Shown here piece by piece: positions 32,174 to 39,089 of a stretch of 64,000 nucleotides of DNA. Within the stretch, counting starts at the first letter, position 1; each line of letters opens with the position of its first letter. Made by a program: the position numbers and the translations under genes. Under the pieces are notes generated by a model, which was given only the letters and a program-made list of their open reading frames with translations, made no database searches and was not told the origin of the DNA. Origin of the DNA: Acidimicrobiia bacterium (lineage in GTDB: Bacteria; Actinomycetota; Acidimicrobiia; Acidimicrobiales; Bin134); assembly GCA_022825005.1 (NCBI GenBank), contig JAJDYU010000004.1, forward strand, positions 1 through 64,000. The letters run 5' to 3'.

Positions 32174-32731
32174 GTGGCTGACGCGGCGCTCATTGACATC
32201 ATCAAACGGCAGGGATTGCGGAAACTGGACCAGCCGATAGAGCTGGCCAGCGGGGCCATGTCGAGCGATTTCGTTGACGTCAAGGTGGCCCTCTGCCGAT
32301 GGGCCGACCTTCAAGTGGCATGCCGAGCGATTGTGCAGCAGGTTCGAGAGGCCGGCATCGAGTTTGACGCGGCTGGCGGGATGACCATGGGCGCCGACTC
32401 GCTGGCGGTGGGCATAGCCGCCGAGACGGCCGGCCATTGGTTCTCGGTTCGAAAAGAGCCGAAGAAGCGAGGCACGAAGCAGCAGATCGAAGGCACCCCC
32501 CTCGGACCGGGCCACCGGGTATTGCTCCTGGAGGATGCAACCACAACGGGAGGCTCGACAGAGAAGGCCTACGAGGTGATACGCGAAACCGGCGCCGAGA
32601 TCGTTGCCGTCGCCACGGTGATCGACCGGGGAGACACCGCCCGTCGACGCTTCGAAGCCCTGGGCGTGCCCTATTTCCCCGCTCTCACCTACACCGATCT
32701 GGGCATCGACCCAGTGGTGCCGCCGGGCTAG
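32174..32731 (+). CDS. pyrE: orotate phosphoribosyltransferase
   Basis: A 185-residue type I phosphoribosyltransferase beginning with GTG 32174. The PRPP-binding loop is LLLEDATTTGGST, and the flexible active-site loop is FSVRKEPKKRGTKQQIEG, exactly where OPRT has RKxxKxHGxxxxIEG. It makes orotidine 5'-phosphate in UMP synthesis. The leading portion (IDIIKRQGLRKLDQPIELASGAMS) is shorter than in some OPRTs but fits bacterial and archaeal enzymes. It stands alone, divergent from an uncharacterised gene and convergent with a D-aminoacylase-like gene. Confidence 0.88.
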   Translation: MADAALIDIIKRQGLRKLDQPIELASGAMSSDFVDVKVALCRWADLQVACRAIVQQVREAGIEFDAAGGMTMGADSLAVGIAAETAGHWFSVRKEPKKRGTKQQIEGTPLGPGHRVLLLEDATTTGGSTEKAYEVIRETGAEIVAVATVIDRGDTARRRFEALGVPYFPALTYTDLGIDPVVPPG

Positions 32732-32746
32732 GCCAACTGCAGGGAC

Positions 32747-32761
32747 CAGCCCGCCGGGCTG
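32747..32761. terminator. small GC hairpin between convergent genes
   Basis: CAGCCC and GGGCTG form a 6-bp stem around a GCC loop. It lies in the 31-base space between the convergent stops of the pyrE-like gene (32731) and the deacylase gene (32763). No T-tract follows on either side, so at most it is a weak bidirectional terminator or structure. Confidence 0.3.
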
Positions 32762-32762
32762 C

Positions 32763-34436
32763 TCAGGATGAGCGGAGGGTGGTGGCGGGGAGGGTTTCTA
32801 GCTGGTCGAGGAGGGACTTTCCGTCGAGGCGGGTGGGGGTGCCGGCCACCAGGATGTGGTCGACGCCGGTTGGTTGGTCGGCGATGAGGCGCTCGCCGCT
32901 GGCCGGCATGTCGTGTACCCGGCGGATAGGGCCGACGTCGAGGTTGTCCCAGTCGATCACGGTCACGTCGGCCACTGCGCCGGGGCGCAGGTAGCCCCGG
33001 TCGGGGGCCAGGCCGAGCATCTCCGCCAACTCGCCGGTGAGCTTGTGGATGCCGGCCTCGGGGGTCATCACCTGGCGGTCGCGCACCCAGCGGGACAAGA
33101 AGTCGGTGGGCATCACCGCATCGCAGATCTGGCCGACGTGGGCGCCGGCGTCGGACAAGCCCATCACCGCCCCCTCGGCCTGCATGAGAGACGTCACGCC
33201 ATCGACCTCGTCGTTGGCGAAGGTGATCTTGAAGCGGGTCAGCAGCCCGTCGGCCAAGGCGATGTCGCACATGGCGTCCCATGGGGTGCAGCCCCGCTCG
33301 GCAGCCACTCCCCCAACGGTGTTGCCCACCAGATCGGGCTGGTTGGGCGACTCCACGATGGCCAGCGTGTTCCAGCGGGAAGCCAGCAAGCCGTTGGCGT
33401 CGAGGTCGGACTGCACTCGGGCCCGCCAATCGGGGTCGGCGTACAGGGTGGGTCGGTCTTCGTGGGCCAGCGCCACCAGCTCCTTGAACGAGCCCATGGT
33501 GTAGAAGGAGGTGGGCTCGATCATGGTGACGTGCTGGGTGATGGGGCGGCAGGTGACCTGGACCCACACGTCGGCCCCGGCGGCCCGGCCGGCCAGGTGG
33601 TCGGCCAGCTTGGTGCGGTAGTCGGCCCGGGAGGAGGCCACGGCAGGATAGGTGAGGATGGACGACCAGTTGAGCCGGCGGCCCAGCTTGGGCTGGAGGT
33701 CGTAAACCCAGCGGTAGTTCTCCCCCGGCGCCACATGCACCACGCCCCGCCCGATCTCGGCGGTAACCCCGATGAGGGCCTCGGTCTCTTCTTGGGAGGC
33801 GGCGATGGACGGCACCGGGCGGCCGCCGTCGCCCAGGTGGAACCCGGCCCGGTCGGTGGAGAACCCCAGAGCCCCGCCGGTGATGGCCTCGGCCACCGCG
33901 GCCTTCATGCGACCGATCTCTTCGGGGGTGGCCTCCCGCTCGTAGGCGTCTTGGCCCATGACGTAGAGCCGCACCGCGGTATGGCCCACGTAGCCGCCGA
34001 AGTTCACGGCCAGGCCCCGGCGCTGGATCACGTTTAGGTATTCGCCGTAGGTCTCGAAGTCCCAGTTGACCCCGGCCTCCAGGGTGGCCACCCGCATGTC
34101 TTCCACTTTGTCGAGAGTGCGGATGAGCGAGGCCCGGTCTGCCGCCTTGGTGGGGGCGATGCTGTAGCCGCAGCTTCCGGCCACCACCGAGGTGACCCCG
34201 TGCCAGCACGACGACGACAGCCACGGGTCCCACAGCACCTGGGGGTCGTAGTGGGTGTGGCAGTCGATGAAGCCTGGGGACACCAGCCGGCCGGTGGCGT
34301 CTATCTCTTGGGGGGCTTTTACGGTCTTTTCGATCTCGACGATGCGGCCGTTGGCGATTCCTATGTCGGCTTGTTGGCCGGGGTTGCCGGTGCCGTCTAT
34401 TACGGTGCCGCCGCGGATCGCTAGTTCTGGGGTCAC
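32763..34436 (-). CDS. N-acyl-D-amino-acid deacylase-like amidohydrolase
   Basis: A 557-residue amidohydrolase. I start it at GTG 34436 so that the protein begins TPELAIRGGTVIDGTGNPG; the frame stays open upstream, but nothing before this looks like the family. Metal-binding features are FIDCHTHYDPQVLWD (HxH) and a cysteine in AGSCGYSIAP, as in D-aminoacylases. Later come DAGAHVGQICDA, with the catalytic aspartate, and a C-terminal ITVID-like small beta domain (DVTVIDWDNLD). It would release D-amino acids from N-acyl derivatives, or act on related cyclic amides. The structured repeat at 34503-34586 lies about 70 bases before its start. Confidence 0.88.
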   Translation of the reverse strand: MTPELAIRGGTVIDGTGNPGQQADIGIANGRIVEIEKTVKAPQEIDATGRLVSPGFIDCHTHYDPQVLWDPWLSSSCWHGVTSVVAGSCGYSIAPTKAADRASLIRTLDKVEDMRVATLEAGVNWDFETYGEYLNVIQRRGLAVNFGGYVGHTAVRLYVMGQDAYEREATPEEIGRMKAAVAEAITGGALGFSTDRAGFHLGDGGRPVPSIAASQEETEALIGVTAEIGRGVVHVAPGENYRWVYDLQPKLGRRLNWSSILTYPAVASSRADYRTKLADHLAGRAAGADVWVQVTCRPITQHVTMIEPTSFYTMGSFKELVALAHEDRPTLYADPDWRARVQSDLDANGLLASRWNTLAIVESPNQPDLVGNTVGGVAAERGCTPWDAMCDIALADGLLTRFKITFANDEVDGVTSLMQAEGAVMGLSDAGAHVGQICDAVMPTDFLSRWVRDRQVMTPEAGIHKLTGELAEMLGLAPDRGYLRPGAVADVTVIDWDNLDVGPIRRVHDMPASGERLIADQPTGVDHILVAGTPTRLDGKSLLDQLETLPATTLRSS

Positions 34437-34502
34437 GGGGGTCAATTTAGGCCACTTTTGGCGCGCTCGACCGGGCGGCGGGGTACCGGTTGGCGTAGAA
34501 CC

Positions 34503-34586
34503 GGCGGGTTGGCGGGTCCTGTCACCTACGGCGGCCTGGCCGTCGGAGCGGCCAGGTCCGCCTCCGGCGCCACCCCCCAACCCGCC
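34503..34586. repeat. 84-nt structured intergenic repeat, copy 1
   Basis: The ends GGCGGGTTGG and CCAACCCGCC pair perfectly, and the stem continues past one mismatch for four more pairs (GGGT with ACCC). Inside is a second hairpin, CCTGGCCG (34535-34542) with CGGCCAGG (34549-34556), extended by GCGG/CCGC. A near-identical copy is at 54182-54265, where two base pairs of the outer stem differ by compensating double changes. It lies between minus-strand genes 34665-35558 and 32763-34436. It may be a REP/MITE-like or RNA element. Confidence 0.75.
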
Positions 34587-34664
34587 TACCTCTTGCATTA
34601 CCCCGCCGCCCTACGGTTGGGCCACCCACTCTTTTTTTGGGGAAGGGGGGTGGAGGTGGGGGGC

Positions 34665-35558
34665 TTAATGTTCTTTTAGGTGGAGTTTTTCTCTTGTGGC
34701 TTCGGGGCTTAGGACTTCGTAGTTCATGGATTCGAGGATGGTTACGGCCCTGGCGACTAGGGCGGCGTTGGTAGCTAGTTGGCCTCGGGTTAGGTAGATG
34801 TTGTCTTCTAGGCCGACGCGGACATTTCCTCCGGCTATGGCGGCCAGACCTACGTAGGGGAGCTGGCTGCGGCCCAGGGAGAAGGCCGAGAAGATCCAGT
34901 CTTCGGGGAGGTTGTTGACCATGGCCATGAAGGTGTTGAGGTCGTCGGGGGCGCCCCAGGGTATGCCCATGCACAGCTGGACCATGACCGGATCGTCGAT
35001 AAGCCCTTGTTCCACGAGGCGCTTGGCCAGCCAGAGGTGGCCGGTGTCGAAGATCTCGATCTCGGGGCGAACGCCCAGCTTCTGAACCTGGCGGGCCATC
35101 TCGTCGAGCACCGACGGGCTGTTGACCATGATGTAGTCGCCCTCGCCGAAGTTCATGGTGCCGCAGTCGAGGGTGGTGATCTCGGGCATCAGCTCGCGCA
35201 CGTGGGCCAGCCGCTCAGTGGCGCCGGCCATGTCGGTGCCGGCCTCGGCGGGGGGCAGGGGCTGCTCGGCCGACCCGAGGGTGAGATCGCCGCCCATGCC
35301 GGAGGTGAGGTTGAGCACAACGTCGGTGCTGGAAGCCCGGATCCGCTCCACCACCTCGGCATACAGTTCCACGTCGCGGGCCGGCTCGCCGGTGTCGGGA
35401 TTGCGGACGTGGATGTGGACGATGGCCGCACCCGCTTTAGCGGCATCGATGGCCGCCTCGGCGATCTGCTGGGGGGTGATGGGCACCAGGTCGGATTTGG
35501 ACGTGGTGTCGCCGCTGCCGGTGATGGCACAGGTGATGAATACTCCCGCCATCGCCAT
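34665..35558 (-). CDS. beta-keto acid cleavage enzyme (BKACE, DUF849)
   Basis: A 297-residue TIM-barrel enzyme of the BKACE family (3-keto-5-aminohexanoate cleavage type). The zinc histidines appear as IVHIHVRNPDTGEPARD. Other family text is LNLTSGMGG, ITTLDCGTMNFG with the acid residue, and VRVGLEDNIYLTRGQLATN near the end. These enzymes combine a beta-keto acid with acetyl-CoA to give acetoacetate and a new CoA ester, in lysine, carnitine or other degradation. The gene diverges at very short distance from an amidohydrolase gene; the two ATGs are less than 35 bases apart. The second in-frame ATG (35552) is an alternative start. Confidence 0.92.
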   Translation of the reverse strand: MAMAGVFITCAITGSGDTTSKSDLVPITPQQIAEAAIDAAKAGAAIVHIHVRNPDTGEPARDVELYAEVVERIRASSTDVVLNLTSGMGGDLTLGSAEQPLPPAEAGTDMAGATERLAHVRELMPEITTLDCGTMNFGEGDYIMVNSPSVLDEMARQVQKLGVRPEIEIFDTGHLWLAKRLVEQGLIDDPVMVQLCMGIPWGAPDDLNTFMAMVNNLPEDWIFSAFSLGRSQLPYVGLAAIAGGNVRVGLEDNIYLTRGQLATNAALVARAVTILESMNYEVLSPEATREKLHLKEH

Positions 35559-35564
35559 AAGCGT

Positions 35565-35589
35565 ATACCAGCAATATGATGATTGGTAT
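35565..35589. promoter_or_regulatory. short inverted repeat in a compact divergent promoter
   Basis: ATACCA (35565-35570) and TGGTAT (35584-35589) are inverted copies 13 bases apart. They lie in the very short interval between the BKACE start and the amidohydrolase start, and the right arm overlaps the ATG at 35588. Both promoters must be packed here, so an operator is plausible, but arms of six bases are short. Confidence 0.3.
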
Positions 35590-36769
35590 GCCTTCTCGCC
35601 AGCTTGATTTCCCGGTTTTCGACGCCGACAACCACATGTATGAGACCACCGAGGCGCTCACCAAGCACCTGCCCGACTCCCACCGGGGGCTCATCGACTA
35701 CATCGACCACAAGGGCCGCACCAAGATCATGGTGAGGGGCAAGATCAGCGAGTACATCCCCAACCCCACGTTCCAGCGAGTGGGATCGCCCGGCGCCCAG
35801 GAGGAGTACTTCAAGCACGGCAATCCCGAGGGCAAGTCGCACCGGGAGATCATGAAGCCGATCGACGCGCTGCCGGCGTTTTTCTCCCCGGAGCCCCGGC
35901 TGGAGCTGATGGACGAGCTGGGCCTGGACTACGCCATGATGTACCCCACCCTGGCGTCGCTGGTTGAGGAGCGATTCCGGGACGCCCCCGACGAGTGCCA
36001 CATCGTGATCCACGCCCTCAACCAGTGGATGCTGGAGCACTGGACGTTCAACTACGAGGGGCGCATCTTCCCCACGCCCATCGTGACCCTGCCCATCGTG
36101 GACAAGGCCATCGAGGAGCTGGAGTGGTGCGTGGAGCGGGGGGCCCGGGCGGTGTTGATCCGCCCCGCGGCGCCTCCCGGCCTGCGGGGGCCGCGGTCTT
36201 TCGCCCTGCCCGAGTTCGACCCGTTCTGGGAGCGGGTGGTGGAGTTGGACGTGCTGGTGGCCATGCACGCCTCCGACAGCGGATACACCCGGTTCACCGA
36301 CGAGTGGGAGGGCGTCCGGGGGGAGATGACCGCGTTCCGCCAGTCGCTGTTCCAGATGGCCATCTCGCATAGTCGGGCCATTCAGGATGCGGTGACCTCA
36401 TGGGTGGCCCACGGGGCGCTCACCCGGCATCCTGAGCTGAAGGTGGCCATCGTGGAGAACGGCAGCTCTTGGGTGCGGCCCCTGCTGGCCCAACTGGAGA
36501 GCGTCTATGAGCGCTTCCCCCACTCCTGGGAAGAGCACCCCGTGGAGGCCATCAAGCGCAATCTCTGGATCCACCCCTTCCACGAGGACGACCCGGTGGG
36601 GCTCATCGACTTGGTGGGAGTGGACAACGTGATTTTCGGCTCGGACTATCCCCACGTGGAGGGCATGGCCGACCCGATCTCGTTCGTCGATCAGCTTGAC
36701 GGCTTGCCCGACGACCAGGTCCGCAAGGTGATGGGCGGCAACATGGCCGCCCTCATGAAGGTGGCCTAG
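35588..36769 (+). CDS. amidohydrolase family 2 protein
   Basis: A 393-residue amidohydrolase. The ATG at 35588 is chosen because its N-terminus (MPSRQLDFPVFDADNHMYET) matches that of the paralog at 13640; ATGs at 35576 and 35579 are also in frame. Metal-site text is FDADNHMYE, MHASDSGYTRF, IVENGSSWVRP and IFGSDYPHVEG. It is close to the 13640-14824 protein along its length. It diverges from the BKACE gene and ends three bases before the displaced 3' end of another amidohydrolase at the left island boundary. Reaction unknown: hydrolytic deamidation or decarboxylation of a cyclic acid. Confidence 0.9.
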   Translation: MPSRQLDFPVFDADNHMYETTEALTKHLPDSHRGLIDYIDHKGRTKIMVRGKISEYIPNPTFQRVGSPGAQEEYFKHGNPEGKSHREIMKPIDALPAFFSPEPRLELMDELGLDYAMMYPTLASLVEERFRDAPDECHIVIHALNQWMLEHWTFNYEGRIFPTPIVTLPIVDKAIEELEWCVERGARAVLIRPAAPPGLRGPRSFALPEFDPFWERVVELDVLVAMHASDSGYTRFTDEWEGVRGEMTAFRQSLFQMAISHSRAIQDAVTSWVAHGALTRHPELKVAIVENGSSWVRPLLAQLESVYERFPHSWEEHPVEAIKRNLWIHPFHEDDPVGLIDLVGVDNVIFGSDYPHVEGMADPISFVDQLDGLPDDQVRKVMGGNMAALMKVA

Positions 36770-36791
36770 GGGCTAGCTCCGTGCGGGGACC

Positions 36792-36811
36792 GGCACCGGT
36801 TCGATGTTGAG
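36792..36811. repeat. left boundary direct repeat of the BREX island (attachment-like)
   Basis: The 20 bases GGCACCGGTTCGATGTTGAG are repeated at 50305-50324. Read on the minus strand, this left copy continues in frame as LNIEPVPVPARS followed by TAG at 36775-36773. It thus looks like the original 3' end of the amidohydrolase gene that now lies at 50286-51647. It sits immediately outside the island genes. Confidence 0.75.
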
Positions 36812-36843
36812 ATTCAGACAACGACAGAGGCAGTGTGATTGCG

Positions 36844-37026
36844 TCAGCCAGGCTGTTCTCGAGTAGCACTCACAATCGATCGGCGGACGATCTCCAAGAA
36901 CCGATCCCTTAGATCGTTTTCACCATGGCTGGAGCGCCGCGACTCAGCGCGTTTCGGCAACAGCTCGCGTTCGAGTTCCTCGTACGACCTGAACCGCCTA
37001 TCCGACTGCGCTTGGCCTGCTGTCAT
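36844..37026 (-). CDS. 60-residue hydrophilic protein, last cistron of the BREX island
   Basis: An ATG at 37026 (another is at 37029) is preceded by AGGAGG six bases upstream, the best ribosome-binding site in this part of the window. The product starts MTAGQAQSDRRFRSYEELER and is charged, rich in Arg and Glu, with no hydrophobic segment. A helical heptad-like pattern covers the middle. It overlaps the end of the proteasome-like gene by 29 bases, so it is likely co-translated. I do not recognise it. An adaptor, substrate or regulator of the upstream peptidase-like protein is one possibility, based only on linkage. Confidence 0.5.
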   Translation of the reverse strand: MTAGQAQSDRRFRSYEELERELLPKRAESRRSSHGENDLRDRFLEIVRRSIVSATREQPG

Positions 37027-38326
37027 CATCGTCCTCCTGTGTAGAAAAACCGTAGCGGAAATAGTTAGCAAAGAAGTGGTGATTCAGCGCCGGGTCAAAA
37101 TAGTGCTTGCGCTCAATCCAGATAAGTCCATCGCCTTTCGAGATCACCGCCACGTCGATCGGCCCCCCTACTGTTTCAGCGTCGAGCGTAACGCGCCGCT
37201 TAAATGAGGTCAGATTCACCAGCGTCTCTGCCATTGTTGCCAACTCTTCCTTGGGCAGAGCAGCCACAGCATCGAGGATCGGTCTTACATGGGCACCTTG
37301 AATGTGCTCCTGCAGGTCGGAGCGATAAGCATCAAGCAGATCGGAACCACCGGAACGGAGTGATTCTCGTGATGCGCTTGAGATGTTGGGGATAGCATCC
37401 GCTACTAATTCTGGAAGCGCGTCGATGAGAGTTGAAAGAGCGTCATCTACGACGAACTGAAAGTATGGATGGATGCCGGACATGAACAGATCAACCATCT
37501 CCCGCTGAGCGAATGGCACCACAATCGCTCTGTTGTCGTCAGCAACCTGACGAGACGGAAGACGACGACGACGCAATCTGCCAGCCATCACTCCATATAT
37601 CTCGAATTCGATCAGCACGGGCGCGAACTCTGTCTCACCAAAGCCCGCTATCACTAAGCCTCCCCTTGATTCCATCGATGCAGGTGACCGCTCAATGAAT
37701 TCAGCGGTCAACTCATTCAGTGAACTAACTGCTCTCTCATCCAACGGGAAATCCTCAAAGACATGCTGCTTGATCAGTTCTGCGATATCAACAAACTCTG
37801 AGACGAGGTTGACGCCATAGTCTCTTGGCAAATCCTCAAGCTGTTCTTGATCTCGCACCTCATTGAGTTCGGAATTGAACACTGCTGTGACAATTGTCGT
37901 TATGTCATCAGGAGTAGCCTCACCGCTCTCCTCAAACAAAGAGTGCAGACGATCCTCAATCTTCTTCCAAAGACTGAGATATAGCTCAATGCAATGGACC
38001 CTGAACTCACTTTTCTCTTGTTCTGGAGAGAACAGAGCAGGCGTAGCCTCGATATATTCGATCAGTGTATCGGCGTATTCGTCGAGAGTCTCGAAGGTCT
38101 TGGATCCAAGATTTTGGCGAAATGACTTGATTACAGTTTCCCAGGGAACACCTGTAAGGAGGGCGTTGCCGTAGATCATCGCCCCTACTGGCGCACGCTT
38201 CGACAGAGAGAACAGCTTGTTGACGGTGTTGTAGATCTTGGGCTGGTCGGGTCCCCCAATTGAGACAGCACTGTCGGCTGCCAGCGCAACACCGTATCGA
38301 TTCATAATTGCTATCTCGGCGGTCAA
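36998..38326 (-). CDS. proteasome/HslV-like Ntn-hydrolase with large insertions
   Basis: A 442-residue protein with TTG start at 38326 and AGGAG six bases upstream. Removing Met exposes a threonine, and the text that follows (AEIAIMNRYGVALAADSAV) fits beta-type proteasome subunits: mature residue 17 is Asp, and Lys37 in NKLFSL fits catalytic Lys33. IYGNALLTG matches the substrate-groove glycine region. After about 150 inserted residues comes GGLVIAGFGETEFAPVLIEF, like the proteasome strand LLAGYD. Near the end LDAETVGGPIDVAVISKGDG matches the RDAxSGGxIDVxVI block carrying Asp166 and Ser/Thr169. So the Ntn core is present, interrupted by two large helical inserts. It follows brxA in the BREX operon; protease activity is inferred, not known. 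Confidence 0.7.
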   Translation of the reverse strand: MTAEIAIMNRYGVALAADSAVSIGGPDQPKIYNTVNKLFSLSKRAPVGAMIYGNALLTGVPWETVIKSFRQNLGSKTFETLDEYADTLIEYIEATPALFSPEQEKSEFRVHCIELYLSLWKKIEDRLHSLFEESGEATPDDITTIVTAVFNSELNEVRDQEQLEDLPRDYGVNLVSEFVDIAELIKQHVFEDFPLDERAVSSLNELTAEFIERSPASMESRGGLVIAGFGETEFAPVLIEFEIYGVMAGRLRRRRLPSRQVADDNRAIVVPFAQREMVDLFMSGIHPYFQFVVDDALSTLIDALPELVADAIPNISSASRESLRSGGSDLLDAYRSDLQEHIQGAHVRPILDAVAALPKEELATMAETLVNLTSFKRRVTLDAETVGGPIDVAVISKGDGLIWIERKHYFDPALNHHFFANYFRYGFSTQEDDDDSRPSAVG

Positions 38327-38372
38327 GATGTTCTCCTGAAGAATGAGGTGGTTCCCTACTGAACGGGGCGGG

Positions 38373-39089
38373 TTAGGTTGATGCCCAAACTCGGCGGTTT
38401 AGGGCTTCGGTGTGGAGTTCGATATGCGGATATTCGGGATCAGGAGTGTTCTGGTCAGCCCAGAAGAGCTCTGGGGCTCCGGCGGCGTCACGAACTTCTA
38501 TTGATCCGACCTGTCGGCTCAGCATGACAGCATGCACTAGCCATGTCGTGTTCAGGGGGCTGGCTGCATGGCTGGGACAGCGAGTGATCGGACGGCGTCC
38601 ACCTCCGTCGACCACGCCTAGGCGGCGCAAGCTAGTGACGGTTTTGCCGACGGCCGCTTGAACCGTGGAAGTCTCTCCCCATCGGGCCACCAGGCGTCTC
38701 CGGAGATCGGGGACAGTGGGGGCCTGGTCAAGGGCAAAGGAGCGTCCCAGTTGACCCAGAACGCTACCCACAAAGGGAACCGTGGCAACCAGGGCACCGG
38801 TGTGCATAAGCCGTCGGTTGGCGAAGTGCTCAGGGTGGTCGATTGCCCAGCGGATCATCCCCGACGCGGGCTGCGGGGGGTTGATCCAGATCCTTGAGAC
38901 TGCCCACTTAACGCGGGTCTCGGCATCAGCTTCGGTGGTGTGTTCTCGTAGGGCAATCGTTAGTTGGGCGGACCGCTCCTCAGTGCTCAAGTCGAGCGAG
39001 GCGATCCGGTAGACCGTCTCAAGGAGAGGCAGACTCAGGACCCGGTCGGGAGGTCGCGGGGAATTGGGGTCGGCGGGCCGCGGGCTCAT
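38373..39089 (-). CDS. brxA: BrxA-like protein of the BREX type 3 operon
   Basis: A 238-residue, mostly helical protein. The central stretch ANRRLMHTGALVATVPFVGSVLGQLGRSF, followed by TVPDLRRRLVARWGETSTVQAAVGKTVTSLRRLGVV, resembles the helical DNA-binding repeats of BrxA (DUF1819) in size and character. The assignment leans mainly on position: the BREX type 3 order ends pglZ-brxA, and here its ATG overlaps the pglZ stop by four bases. BrxA is a small DNA-binding protein needed for phage exclusion in some systems. A plain name would be 'BREX-associated helical protein'. The proteasome-like gene starts 46 bases after it ends. Confidence 0.6.
   Translation of the reverse strand: MSPRPADPNSPRPPDRVLSLPLLETVYRIASLDLSTEERSAQLTIALREHTTEADAETRVKWAVSRIWINPPQPASGMIRWAIDHPEHFANRRLMHTGALVATVPFVGSVLGQLGRSFALDQAPTVPDLRRRLVARWGETSTVQAAVGKTVTSLRRLGVVDGGGRRPITRCPSHAASPLNTTWLVHAVMLSRQVGSIEVRDAAGAPELFWADQNTPDPEYPHIELHTEALNRRVWAST

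Noticed and set aside
32728..34233. Arg/Gly-rich minus-strand frame overlapping the D-aminoacylase gene
   Set aside because: It overlaps a gene with a full amidohydrolase metal site in another frame and has no fold signal.
34606..34672. T-rich stretch near a CCACCC/GGGTGG stem as a rho-independent terminator
   Set aside because: The run of T is inside the loop and, for the minus-strand gene it would have to end, the run appears as A, so it cannot act as a classical terminator.
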